This document shows positions 24,802-37,900 of a stretch of 64,000 nt of DNA, one piece after another (the stretch's first letter is position 1; each line of letters starts with the position of its first letter). The translations under genes and the position numbers were made by a program. Source of the stretch: Anoplolepis gracilipes. Taxonomy: Eukaryota > Arthropoda > Insecta > Hymenoptera > Formicidae. The notes beneath the pieces are model-generated. The model made no database searches and had not been told where the DNA came from. It worked only from the letters and a program-made list of their open reading frames with translations. The stretch is taken from contig NC_132976.1 in NCBI RefSeq assembly GCF_047496725.1, positions 6,680,001 through 6,744,000 of the forward strand, in the 5' to 3' direction.

Positions 24802-25980
24802 ATATTGGTTATTATCAAATGATTATTAGCATGTTTTACGTATATATGCAAAATGTGTGTATGATGGTAGTAATATTAAAAAATCAAACTATTTAATTTA
24901 ATTATCTAAAAACTTTGAGCTTGAATAAATTTGCTCTATATGTTACTTTAAAGGTCATTTGCATAAATTCTTTCAGTATATTCTTCATGTATTTATTCAA
25001 GAACCTGTTTTTCAACATTGACCAGCTCAAATTCATAAATAATGTTGCGACATTATTCTCTGTAATAAACAAAGGGATAATAACTGATAAATTCAATAAA
25101 ATCTACAGTATATTTATACGCCAGCAGAACAAAACATTATACAGATGAGAGACACAGAGCTATATCGTACGATAAAATGGATTAATTTTGTTGTAGCATT
25201 CGCCATGAAAATTTCGAAATAATTTACGGAGAACAGGTGTTCTATTCTTAATTAAATTTTATTGCACGTTATAATTTTATTATGTATATTCCCTAAAAAT
25301 TAAATTATTACATATTATATGCAGTAATGTGTAAAGGCAACATATTTTTATCCATTACAATTAACCCAAGTAATTTGGTCCATATACGAGCAGCGTAATT
25401 GAAAGTAGGTTAATTATACAAAAACTAATATAAATTTTACGATGTTGAAACATTTCCAAACTTTATAGTCTCTGATCGGCTGGCGTCGGTTAACTAAACC
25501 GAGAATACGCATGCATTCAAAGGCATCAGTCTGCCTCAAACGTTCATTGAATTTGGAAATTCCGCTCGTCGATATTGCATTTTCCAGATTGTGCGCGTAC
25601 GGGTTCAAATAAGCAATTAAATTATCAGAAATTTGAAATCATTCGAATTCTGTTAGAAAATTTTGATCGTTAAATAAAAAAATTCATAAATTATCAAGAA
25701 TTTTTTCAAAGTTGTTTTACAGCAACAAAAATATTATTATATTTTTTGGTCGTTTTTCTCTTTCTTTTAATTGTTTTTGTGGCCGATCAATTGTACCTTG
25801 ACACAGTTTTATCTTTAATTTTCAAATCAAGTCTATATATTATTCTCACAGTTATATCACAGTTATTCTCACAAACTTTCGCAAACTCGACACGTTTTGT
25901 TCTCGTGTCTTTGGTAGATAATCTCGTAGTTGTTCTCGAAATAAATATATAACAGCAACAACAATAACAATTGATGCTCA
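24802..25980. other. AT-rich non-coding stretch
   Basis: Complementary chance frames on both strands at 24902-25148. An acceptor-like TTGTTTTACAG ends at 25722 but no exon can be built after it. Confidence 0.45.
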
Positions 25981-26530
25981 AGGAGTCTCCGCGTGTCCGA
26001 GCACTTTTCTTTAATTTGTTCTAATTAGCGCAAACCGGCGTTAACGAAGGTTTCACTTCCGCGGGAATTAATTAAGCCGGTTTCCGAACTTTGCCAACGG
26101 TAGCCGCAAGTGGGTGGTGGTGATAGCGGTGGTGGTGATGACGGCTACCGCCGAGCTCTCACTTCGCATAAAACCTGGAGAAGGAAGAAAAAGGAACAGT
26201 AAAGGCGACGGGGGCCGCCCCACTGAATATTCATGTATTGTAATCAACCCCTTGCGGAGTACGGGCTAGACATACACCGTGCCCAGCACGTACGTATGAG
26301 CACGCACGGACTATCCTCTCATCGCGCCTCCTCCAGGCGGCCGAGCGCATGCCGATGTTTTCCACGTTGCACTTTCCACGGTGCTCTGATGGAGTTAAGA
26401 GGCCGCAATCAACGCACGATGTACAATGCAAGCACGGAACCCCGGATAGTGCTCATTAATTTTCTCGCGTATCGCGACGAGACAGCAAATTTAATCGCTA
26501 AGTTCCATTTCATACCGCGAGTGTTTAAGT
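25981..26530. other. CpG-rich island with a GGTGGTGGTGAT direct repeat
   Basis: A 15-bp GGTGGTGGTGAT-type unit occurs twice (about 26,114-26,142), flanked by an exact inverted pair CGGTAGCCG (26098) and CGGCTACCG (26142). Open frames on both strands (26233-26532 plus, 26231-26431 minus) are unassigned. Confidence 0.4.
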
Positions 26531-28841
26531 AAATGTTGTTGTTTACATTCTATATTAAACTTACGTTCCTATTCTTATTAATGAATATTATTGTTATATT
26601 AATTAACAATGCTGTGTATACACTCTGCACGTTTATATATCATTTATTGTAAAAATTGCAAACTCGGGATAATAAAGATGATTATATAATTTAACTTTAT
26701 TTCACATTTTTTATCTGTATTAATTTTCATGTAGTTTAATTTTGTGCGATATCTTAATTTCTGTTTGAATTTAATTAATATCTCATGAAATTTAATACTA
26801 GGCTTACCGCCCTTTCAGTATTCATTAGTTCTCGGAGTGGAATGAAAAAGCGATAACTTAATCAGCTAAGGAGCTTTCTTTGCAGTCACCGCACGTCAGT
26901 TTCTTGGCCTTTGAAAATTTATGAAAAGAGTTTGAGGTTTCAACTAAAACTTGATACTAAAATGTTATTCAGCAATTCATCGACTGTCGTTATTTTGGTT
27001 AAACGCGTTTATAAATAACAAATCAAATTTCGATGTAGAAAAATGTCGGTATTTCTAGTTATATTTTATTATATAATATTTTTGTCAGTAATCCTAACGT
27101 TGCATAATGTCGAGATTTCATGCTGCTACTTTGTAATTTGTATTCAGATTAATTAAATCAGATTCACTTCAGCATCATTAATACATATTAGCTTGACACA
27201 GCGAGATTAAAATATACATCTATGTAGATGTTGAATGCAGTGTCTGTTGTATATTCATCGTCTTCTTCATTTAGAGGTCGCTTTTATGCACAATGATTTC
27301 GTCATATAAAATACATAATTATATAATATTCCATTTGTACTCGCGTATGTACTATTCTCATTCTTTTTCTCATAAAATAATTCAAATAGAATTTTATAGT
27401 ACCTATAAATCAACAAACGCTGCCAATTGTACTTCAACTCATGTATGTTTTTGAATGAATATTTCTTGTTATCTCAAGTTCATTTAATTAAACTTAATTA
27501 GCCATTCATCTCTCTTCAGGATAAAACGGATTATTACTTATCTTTAATTAATTTTATATTAATCACTGAATTGCTTCTGAATTGCTATTCATATCATGTT
27601 ACATAATGTTAGGATGTTGAAAATTACGCAAACTCCTGTATTATCATTGCATTCATAAAGTTCTTGGTTATTTTAATATCATTAATTTATTTCTTTGAAT
27701 TTAAAAAGCATACGCTGATTAATTTCTTTTTGTTGCAATTATATCTTACAAAAGCTTAAAAAGACTTTGATAACCTTTGAGTGCTGAGTTATGTTAATTC
27801 AATTTAAAATTTTTTAGAATTTTCGGATGTTCTTTTCGTTTTTTAAAAATATCTCAGAGTATTAGAAGTTTTTCAGCGACGTATTTTTTTCCTTAATGTC
27901 TGGTATTGATTGAAAAAAAACTCAAAAATCGGTGCATTAGATTACGAGATATAAATAACAAAAACTCTTACGCTAGCTCCATGTGTGATGTTTAGCATAA
28001 TGTGGTATTTGAAGGTAAAAATCCTATAATTTTTTGAACGCAACAATATTACGACATTTCTCTGACTTATACTATCGAATCGTTGTAATTGCTGATGAAA
28101 TTCAAATGCGTTATTTATTTTTTATTCGATCGATCTTTTTTCACTTTAAGACTACGAAGGTAAAAAGGTCGAGAACCTCCTCAAGAATATGAGACAATCT
28201 TATATTCAATCGATTGTTTTATTAAAAATATTCGTGTCATTCCTCGGCTTCGTGCCGAGCGAAGTCTATGCCATTCTACCGCGGTTTTAATCAGAGATTT
28301 CTCGCCGTTGATCCAGTCGTCTCATCTCTTCTCCTTTACCGCGATCCTTATTCTTATCCGTCACGGTAGCGTCCATAATTCTTTGTTACATTCTGGCGCA
28401 AGGTTGACAAAGAGGAGAGTTAGAAGAGAAGTGGAGGGTTGCATTGTCTACGCATACGGCAGTGCGATATCTATGCTGTTCTTAATAAAGCTCACATAAA
28501 AGCTTCTTTGAGAATATGCGTCATCCTCAGAGCTTCTGTTATAATTGTGTTCTCTTTCGCGGTTCTTGATTACAATAATAACAAAACATTCAACGTGTAA
28601 TATACCATAAATCTGAATTAAATCTTTTTTTTAGTTCGCTCTATCGATTGACTAAAACCAATAACGAAATATCGAGTAATAGAATCGAAACACTGTCACA
28701 TTTGAAGACACACAATTTCGTCGATTCTTAACGTTAAAGAGAGCAATTCGTGAAAAGGACTTTTCTGTTTCGAGGAAATTTCAAAGTTCTACTTCGTTTT
28801 AACGGAAAAGAGACCGATTCCGCGTTTAATAGTAGCAGTCG
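26531..28841. other. AT-rich non-coding stretch
   Basis: Only short chance frames (for example 28308-28499). No gene or repeat seen. Confidence 0.5.
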
Positions 28842-28979
28842 TTTACATATTCCGCTTTTTCTCTTGTATGCAGAGATTTCGTTCGGTTAGCAAAATGAAT
28901 ATGACTAGCTTTACATACTCCGCTTTTCCTTTTGTATGTAGAGATTTCGTTTAGTTAGCAAAATGAATATGACTAGCTT
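28842..28979 (+). repeat. Tandem duplication, 2 x 68 bp
   Basis: The unit beginning TTTACATA(T/C)TCCGCTTTT is repeated head-to-tail with a 68-bp period (28842 and 28910). The copies differ at only a few positions, and the last 20-odd bases (GTTAGCAAAATG...CTAGC) are identical. Confidence 0.95.
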
Positions 28980-29480
28980 CCTAACATAATAGTCGGTTAA
29001 TATGATGAATAATATATGAGAAAGGAATAAAATAATATTTTTTGTGTAATTTGTAGTTCTAACTATTAGTAAGATTCCACATATGCGATTTATGTCAAAA
29101 CATTGTAGATAGAATAAGGATATTATGTCAAAATGTAATAAATAGAGTAAGAATTTTTTATATTTATACAATTATATAATTAATCGGTTATTATAATTAA
29201 GTTATAATTGAGTGTTCAGCATTGTTCGTATTTAGTTAAATATTTAAATGAAAAATATAATAAAAAACATGAGCAATGTAAATATGCAGTTATTAATTTA
29301 CTCGTTATAATTAAAAATATTAAGGAAAGCATTTTTTACGACAGATACATTATGTTCATTCCTATAATAGAATAATTTCAAAACAGTATCGAATCTTTCT
29401 GTTATATATTTTTCAAGTTAAATTTTAGGAGAAAAAAGATTTTTCACAAAAGGTTTATTCTACTATTAAGAGAAATAGGA
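28980..29480. other. AT-rich non-coding stretch
   Basis: No feature seen. Confidence 0.55.
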
Positions 29481-29800
29481 GAAGGAACGTGTTTTAGTGG
29501 AGACGTTCTCGTGTAATCTCAATTAGCCGCTTTGAATCTCTGCGCAGAAAGAGACAGTCTCTTCTTGTTCTCTTTTTGTCCGGGTGTTGCCAACGAGCCG
29601 ACGTTCCCGTTCGGCGTCGGGTGAATTTGCATCGATCGCTTCTTTTTTTCTTCGTGCTACACACCGGATGCAAGGTGAACGACGACCGCGAATAAAAGCG
29701 AGGAAAAGTCGGAATTAAGCTCCGAGACCGTTAAAGAAGGTAAAGGCCCGTAGAGAGAGAATTCGCCACAGAGTACCAGCCATGGAAATTTGCGAATGAC
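29481..29800. other. GC-richer block
   Basis: CpG-containing, no open frame of note. It includes a small inverted repeat around CCGACG...CGTCGG (about 29,598-29,620). A cis-regulatory block is possible. Confidence 0.25.
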
Positions 29801-30376
29801 GAAAAAATGTTACACGTATTTTTTCAGTGTCGAGTGAAAACTGAAACTCAACTTTGCAGCAGTGGCTATATACATATATGTAATATACAGATATATATGT
29901 TGGAAAAACTGATCTTTTTTTCTAAGAAATTGTAAAACCAATATCACTCATATTTAAATTTGTCAGAATCTTACATTTTGATTTTTTAATTAACTTTTAA
30001 TATTAAGAAATTATTTTTATTGACATTTTATATGTCATTCTTAAAAATAAAAATGTATTTTTATATGGAAGATGGCATTGTTTTTTTTGTTTTTTTTTTG
30101 TAAATATTAAACATGGTTTTTTTGGATAGATCTTAAATAAAAATGATATAAATATATAATGCTCTAATCGCATCGGAATCGAGATATATGCTATATGTAT
30201 ATAATGTACTTTAACTTTTTTTTAACAAAGATAGCAGGTTTTTTGTATAGAGGATGAAAAAATATATAATGTTATTTATAATATGTCTTAAATCACATCA
30301 GAGTTAATCAGTAGTTATTCGTAATAATTTATACATAAATCTTAAATCGCGTCGCAGTCGAGATATATGTAATACG
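29801..30376. repeat. AT-rich region with three degenerate copies of a TCGAGATATATG-type motif
   Basis: Motifs AATCGCATCGGAATCGAGATA (about 30,165), AATCACATCAGAGTTAATCA (about 30,290) and AATCGCGTCGCAGTCGAGAT (about 30,345) are recognisably related, each preceded by a CTTAAAT or CTCTAAT word. They look like remnants of a decayed tandem or dispersed repeat next to the MITE. Confidence 0.45.
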
Positions 30377-30378
30377 TA

Positions 30379-30517
30379 CAGAAAGGGTCATTAATGCCTT
30401 ACACATAAATTTATGCATATATTGGAATACATATTTTCCATATATGTATATACAAAATATATAAATGTATTGATATGTGCATAAATTCATTTATAAAGGC
30501 ATTAATGACGCCTTCTG
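30379..30517. mobile_element. Tc1/mariner-type MITE with TA target duplication
   Basis: A 139-bp element flanked by TA at 30377-30378 and 30518-30519. The left end CAGAAAGGGTCATTAATGCC and the reverse-complemented right end CAGAAGGCGTCATTAATGCC differ at two of 20 positions, and pairing continues into the AT-rich interior (ATAAATTTATGCATAT region). TA duplication and CAG-type ends fit the Tc1/mariner superfamily. It has no coding capacity and must have been mobilised in trans. Confidence 0.85.
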
Positions 30518-30689
30518 TATGTACGTAGGTAAAAGAGGATTATATCGAACTGAATCTAATTTGAGATTCGACTCAAAGTTCAACTCGAAGATAGCCATTA
30601 GAAAACAAAACAATGCGAAAAATATCTATATCTCTTTGAATAATTTACAATTGTGAATTAAGGTCAAGTTATGTATACGTTATTATTAC

Positions 30690-30766
30690 AATTAATGTAT
30701 GATATTTTATTGTTTCAGGTGAGTCAAATGATGTCAACTGTCGGTGCTACATTAATGTAAGTAAAG
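30690..30766 (+). promoter_or_regulatory. Candidate recursive splice site (ratchet point) with 38-nt RS-exon
   Basis: ATTTTATTGTTTCAG ends at 30718 and is followed directly by GTGAGT, a consensus 5' splice site, so the intron could be removed up to 30718 and a donor regenerated at the junction. A second consensus donor GTAAGT begins at 30757, defining a short exon 30719-30756. A branch-point-like TTAATG lies about 30 nt upstream. This is the same architecture as at 12,377 on the same strand. Two of the three frames through the short exon are open. A conventional 38-nt microexon that keeps GTGAGT at its start is the alternative. Confidence 0.65.
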
Positions 30767-32560
30767 CATGGTTATTTTTTAAGGATTTTTTATTTATTTT
30801 TTTCTTTTTTATGTCATGTTATTATTAAGAAAGAATGTTAATCTTACAATAGACGAGGATAATGTAACGACGAACGTCGCTACACGTCGAGAATTCACAC
30901 ATTCGCGATCGCTGCATATTTAACATGCGCTTTTAAATTTCGATGAAACAAAAGAATGAGATTTGAGAAACCTTTGACTGAATAAAAATTCAAATTTATT
31001 AGAATAAATTGTTATTCTTTCTAAATAATTCACTTGCATTTTTTGCAGGTTTTTTTCTGAATATAAAAGTCCTCATGTACAGAGCGAAAATAATATCCAG
31101 AAAAATTCTTGACCATATAATCAACTAATCAATTAATATATAATATAATATAATAAATCAATTAATCATTATTCTCGATTTATTAATCGAGATTTGTTGA
31201 TTGAGAATTGTATTCAATTGCTATTAAGACAGTGCAACACTTTTCATATGAATTTAGTTGTATTAGTTCTGTTTAAAGTTTTTTACGAATTATTTTTATA
31301 CAATATCATGCATTATTACTTATTACAATATTTAGAATTAGAAATTTAGAATAACATATTAAGAAAACAAGAAAAAAATATGATGCTAAAAAATGTATTG
31401 CCTATACATTATGCAATAATTTTTTTTATATAATATATTCTATATATAAATTCCCAATATTTTTAACTCTACAAAAATATTTGTTTAATATTACTAATTC
31501 CAAGTGTATACTAATCTTATGCAATCCTGAATTAAAATTTTATAGAACAAATTTTTATATTTAGTAAAATTATACAGAGGCCAGCAAAAAAAAGCCTGAT
31601 CCTCTGACGATTGTCAACCAAACTACAATCATTTTAAAACGGTTTTTCTGTAATCAATATTAAATATATATATAATATTGATTTAAAAGTAAATTATATT
31701 TTATTAGAGCACATATTTTTAATACGTACAAAACTCTAAATGGAATACTAACGATTTTTTAAAATGAAAAATTGTTTCGTATATTCCATTTTTCGTAAAG
31801 TTTATATTAATTGAATAAATGTGTGTTGCGATATTAACGAAGATAGCCTGAGGAGATAGAATGTCGATGCTACCTAAACAAACGTGTGTAATATTTATTC
31901 AAGTGGTCTTCCGAATCCTCATGGTTGGTATGGTCATGTTATTACTACATAGTACGTGTTTGCTTTGTATAATCGCAACTTTGTAACTTATCGTTTTGGA
32001 GTAGTAGTTTCTCTCGTGGATTACCTTAGCGAATCTAAGCTCCATAAAGTTATTTCATTTCTCATCTTCGGGAATTTACTGTTTCGGTAACGTTTGCGTA
32101 ATCGCTTTTGTCTGACAATGAATTACATAACAGATTTTGATATCTGTCACAAAAAACTAACTACATTATTGATAAACGATATATTAAAGTCATAATATTG
32201 TGATATGATGTATAATGTAAAAATAATTTATATCATAATTTTTAAACAAAAAGTAAGGCAGTTAATTACGAAGAATACTGCACTGTTTTGACAGTGGAAA
32301 TTGGATACAATTTTTAATTAACAAATCTTGATTGATAAATCGAAAATATAGTTAATTAATTTATCATTGTCAGGAATTTTTCTGGTTATTATTTTCAATC
32401 ACTTTGTACATTGGAATTTTTATATTTAGTTAAAAAAACCGTGCAAAAGATTCACGCTAATTATTTAGCATGTCAATTTTTTCAAATAATTAATTTAAAC
32501 TTTCGTTCATTCGAGTGTTTCTTAAAAATGCCTCATACATTTAGTCCGCCGAAGTTGAAA
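30767..32560. other. AT-rich non-coding stretch
   Basis: An acceptor-like TTTTTTGCAG ends at about 31,050 without a usable donor. Small AT hairpins occur at 31176-31199 and 31652-31683. No gene seen. Confidence 0.5.
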
Positions 32561-33370
32561 AGGGCATTTAATTAAATTCCGTATGCATATAACGTAACGA
32601 TCGCAAATATATGAGTTCACGACGCGTAAGCGACAATCGTTACATTGTCCTTGTCTGTCGTAAAATTAACGTTTCTTATTCGATTGGTAACATTGTAGTG
32701 TATGAGTGAGATCGGCTTACAAGAGAATGCACTTTGCTTTGTGACTTGCGAACGACAATGATTTCATCGGATGGCGTGCATGGTTTGTTGTTCAGCTCTG
32801 GATCGTTCGGTTCGGAATCTGCGGTGGCCTCGTAAATGTCGCTCATCTTTTACGACGTGGCCAGCGTTTTGGGTTACATTGGCAGTAGTACATCACCGTG
32901 CGCGTATTAGTGCGAAGTTTCGGAGAGCCTTAAAACTACCCCGGTTGCCATTACGTAGTACAGTTCCCCGAGAGTACTCGTTCTCGATGGGAAAACGGAG
33001 GTTGTGTCCATTCTATTTCGTCGAATCATCGCGAAAACAATATTTTCGACGCGACATGAGCACGCAAAAAGAAGCGCGTGTTGCCACCGCGGTAAACTTT
33101 CCCGCGTTGACGATAAATTTCCCGACTGTGATTTTATTCCGCGAGTAAATCCCACATTGTCCAACTTGCCGCCGTTCTACGATTTACGCTTAGTCTGCCG
33201 TTGTGTTTTCGTAGGTGCCACGAGGCATGGGATATCTCGCGGATTACACGATAAAGGTCAACTTTGTCTGAAACTGGTATTCTGTAACTCTCTGATGTAC
33301 TTCTTTTTCGAGAGTAGTAGTTTCTCGCACCGTACATCGAATAAATTGTTTAACTTTTGATTCTCATTTC
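32561..33370. other. GC-moderate block with unassigned frames on both strands
   Basis: Plus frames 32771-33148 (125 codons) and 33004-33360, and minus frames 32907-33164 and 33134-33337, overlap. None resembles a known protein. Multiple overlapping frames are typical of GC-rich non-coding blocks here. Confidence 0.3.
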
Positions 33371-36300
33371 CACTACGGCCGCTCTTTCTATGGGATACGC
33401 GAAATTACGAAATCTGAATTGTAACGAGAACATTTAGTATTAGCCTTAAGATCTTGAGCGCGGATTACGTACTCGATTTTTTTTTTTATTTTTATTTTTG
33501 AAGCTTTTATTCCCGGGTTATTATACTGCACATTTGATGAATAAGAAATGGAGGGATGGATCTCTTTATTCAAAGCTGTTGAAATTTTATTCAAAATTAA
33601 ATAAAAAGACAATTAAACAAAGAAGAATATCAATTCTAAATTTTGCGAACGATGATATAGAAGATTAAGATAAATTTGCGAACAAATATTATTTTGATAG
33701 GATGTATGTTGAACACAGTGAGTATCGAATATTCGAGAAAGAAGTGTAAAAAAATATAAAAATATAACGAGGAAATACATTCATTTACTGAATTCCCGAA
33801 AAACTTTTGCTTTCAAAAGCTTGTAAATGCCTGAATACCGAAATTTTCATTAATATATTCCCGGATACGTAAATGTATTTTACGTTTATCTCACCTATGT
33901 TGCATATTTCTACGCATTGCAATGTTTATATAAAAAAATGAAAGAGAATTTACATTTTTACTATATTGTTATTGCAACATTTATGTATTATAATAGTTTA
34001 CATTTCATAAAACTCAATCGACGAATAAACATTTTAATCTAAACTTTCTGTAAAATTTTATAGTAATCACAACTTTTTGATTAGAAACATTTTTATACAA
34101 AAGCTATATTTCCAGACTCTCTCGCGTCAATTGCGTTTTAATCTTACCAATACAATAAACATAAGTATCTCGAAGTTTTATAAGTAGATGAAAGAAAAGA
34201 CAAGAAAAGATCAAAAAGGTCGTGAGAAAATATCAGAAGCGAGCGCGAAAAGAATAAATCTCTATAAAATAAATCATTATTCCCGAGAATCTTTTTCCAG
34301 CTCTAAATCTCTAGAGCTTTTTTGTCTTATTGTTAGGCTGGGGTTGTCTTCAGTAAGGATTAGGTATAGCGAAGGGTATTTGTCCGATTCCACTTCCGCG
34401 AAAATTTCGCTTGCGCTTTTATTATAGTACGCATTTGCATAATTATTGAAATCTTCCTAATTACAATTACATAAGCCTATAGGACGAGGAATACGGCAAG
34501 ATAAAATTTGAAAGCACTCCGCTCACTTTATCATTAAAATCTCTTGATCTCGTGATCCCAAAAGTCATTACGACTACTTATTTTGATAATTATATTTTGT
34601 GATTTTTTTTTTTAATTATAAACATATACTTATTCTGAATATATTTACTGATGATGAGTTTTGAAAAAAATGATTATATACATATAACTTTTTTTTATAT
34701 AATTGAATATATAATTTATATTACTAAACTTTTCTATATTTATTCTCGTATCTATAGTCCTATATTTGTATTCTCTTTTTTTACTTTTTTGTTTCGTTAA
34801 CGAGAAACTAATCCATATGCATTGAGATATCTGACAGTGAACACTCGTTCCGATAACACTTCAATTGAACAGGATCGATCATTGGCAATGATCCCTCCTT
34901 TGAAGCAGGCCTCTACACTCTACACGCTATTTTGATAATATCGCTACCGCGGGTTATTTCAAGTTTTACTATTTATATTTATCGTGTATGAGTATTGATT
35001 GGCTGGATTAAAGGTCAGTCGAGAAATTTTCTTACATCAAGCTCTCTTACTTGTGGCGGATCCTTTTTCTCTATAAATTTCCTTAAAAAATATATGACTT
35101 TGAAGCTAATAATTTTTATGAGCATATCCAAACATGGCTAGAAATCGAATTCTTTTGTTTTATTGTATACATTATATAATTTTAAAAAAATTGATAAATA
35201 TTTAGCATTTATTTTATTTTGAAAATATTATTCAGGGAGAAAAGAAAATGTAAAAAAAGGCTTACTTAACATTTTCGAGAATCTTAATTTAAAAATTAAA
35301 AATATATAAGATTTGCTTCTCTATTTTTAATGTACTTTTAATATAAAAGCATAACACGTAGAGGAATGGCAGAGAAAAGAGAAAAAGGTACAGTATGGTT
35401 GTAACGTATTATACAATGCTTCACTGATCTCTTGATTTCTCATCGACCAATGTGGTTACGTAATTTGATCGGTTACATAGACTACAGCGTAGATCGACCA
35501 CTATGTAAAATCCATACGTGTACGCGAAAACATCTGCCGTGAAAAATTGCGGCGACTGATCCAATAGGGGAAGAAGGTAACTTATCTGGATCACAAGCAG
35601 GTATCGCGCTAAGGTGCAGAGAAAGAGATCGACAGAGAATAGAAGGAAAGAGTCCATCCATTCTCTTCGTTTCCTTCTTCGATTTGCAAGGTCGATTTCA
35701 GGGTCGATTTATCTTTTTCCTTTTTCGTTTTCCGTATCACTGCTCGCTCATATGTACGTATTTACATGCATTGTTCCGATATCTATATCATTTTCCTCGG
35801 GATATTTGCTTTGTCTGAATTCTTGATGGAATTTATATTGTTGTTAGAGTACTGATCAAAAGTATATATTACGTATAGAAACAGAGGAGTTATTATTTTA
35901 ATAAATAAAAATATATATAAGTATTACCAAATTATATTTTACTGTTATTTTATGCTTTAATAATTTTATAAACATGAGCAAAACAGCTAAGAAAAATAAA
36001 TAAATAAATAAAAAACTTAATTTACTCGCATTTCTGTATTTTTTGGAGGTAATGCAATACTTTTGATCGTATTGTATTTAATTGATACGATATCGTTTAA
36101 TTATCTATATCTCTTTACATTAAGTTAACAATTTTTATTTTTTATTTTTGTAATAACATTTAGAAACATTGAAATATTAGTGTGATTAACACTATATACA
36201 CAGAAATTTATATTTGCGATAAATTTAAAGTGTACACGGACAAGAATTATACTTATTCGAAGTAAATGAGCGAAGAAGCGTAATACATGTAAAGAAAACA

Positions 36301-37900
36301 AGGGTTTGATGTTAATTCCCAGTTATGGAACGTATACCTGATGTAATCCTTATTACCATACAACGTTGAAGAAGGGGCTCTCTTCATCCACCCCATATCT
36401 TCTTATCTATATCCTTCATCATTAACTTTATTTTCCTGTAGTTGCATTTTCCTCTTGTATATAAATGCGGGACATATAAGTAATGTTTTGAATCTAACTT
36501 GAAATCCAATGATTATAAATCTTTATTTCCGTAAAAATTTATATTCGCAAGATATTTTCTGTAATTTGAAAACTGATTTTATTATATAATTTTAATTAAT
36601 TTAATCTTGGATTTCATTAAAAAAATAATAAAGCAAAAATTTCAAGAATGCCTTAATAAATACCTTAAATACTATTTCTTTGAATTTATTATTAAATACG
36701 AATATTTATTTATGAAATAAGGCGATAATCTCATATGTGTTCATTATATTCGTTTTGAAATTGCCAGGGGCTACAATTAGGAATACAGAGGGGCATGCAA
36801 ACAAAGCACATTGCTGAAACCATGAAGAGGAAGAGACTAAACGTATTATACGCATGAACAGCAATGCGTGATAATAATACGTTTGTGTTATTCTCTTACG
36901 AGTATGTAGATGAAACCGTTTGCTTAATAATCAAGCTCTCATTATGTTGCTTTCTCTACAAACTTTCATCATACATCTTCTTAAATTTGCATTATGAAAA
37001 ATACGATAAAATGTGTTCTTATTTAAATTAGAAATAAAAATATTGTTGTTAAATATGTTGTGAATTATAATAAAATGTTTAGAAAGAAAATTGTTTTAAT
37101 ATACAAAATAATGTGATGCATTTTTGATAATTATCTCCATAATATTGTACATTGTCTTGTAACATGTGCATATTTGAATTATCATCTAATTGTAAATTAT
37201 ATTACCTCTGTATATATTCATATAACCCTCAAGGGTGATATTTATGAGATTACTACTGCTGAGTACTGATTTATGTACTAAATATGGTATACGCGTCACC
37301 CCTCAGTGTTGGTTTCTATAACCTGCTTTATTGATCTTTTTAGATGTATATATTGCATGGACATTTTCCTGCCATCAATTGCCTACTGAAATTTAAGCGT
37401 GACAAAAAATCGTAATCGCTTTCCCGAGCCATATTCTCGAATATAAAATAACGCGAACGCGTTTGCGCTCGTATTTTGCGGATTTTGTCGTGTTACCGAT
37501 ATCACGTTATAACATAATATTATACATATAATACGTTTTGTACACAGCAAATATTTGTCGTTATTTTAATTATTTCGAATATTTTATTTTTTCATATATA
37601 ATTATAGGATATTGATTTATTAACCTTTTAAAATATTCTATATTTTTTAGCGAGATATGCAAATATGCAATAAATTTAATATATCTGTTCCTTAGATAAT
37701 TCTCAACAACAAATTATGGAACTTATATAGTGAATTATACTACTTTTTTTTATTGGAAATCATATAATATAAATTGATTTAAATAAATCTCTTTTTTTAT
37801 CACCTCAGATATATATAAATTTAAAGAGAAAAAAGGATGAAGACATTTCAATATTGATTTAATTCTTATTGGAAGACAACTAGCTTTTCTCTGCATTTGC
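33371..37900. other. AT-rich non-coding stretch
   Basis: Short GC-moderate patches near 34,150-34,430 and 35,400-35,830 carry only chance frames. An AAAT run lies at 35995-36013. No gene, element or strong splice pair seen. Confidence 0.5.

Noticed and set aside
27395..27430. Minus-strand TTATAG|GTACTA as a recursive site
   Set aside because: Weak pyrimidine tract and non-consensus donor; no downstream donor.
31030..31060. TTTTTTGCAG|GTTTTT and, at 47,391, TTTTCAG|GTTTCG as recursive sites
   Set aside because: Good acceptors but the following GT sequences lack the R-A-G of a donor.
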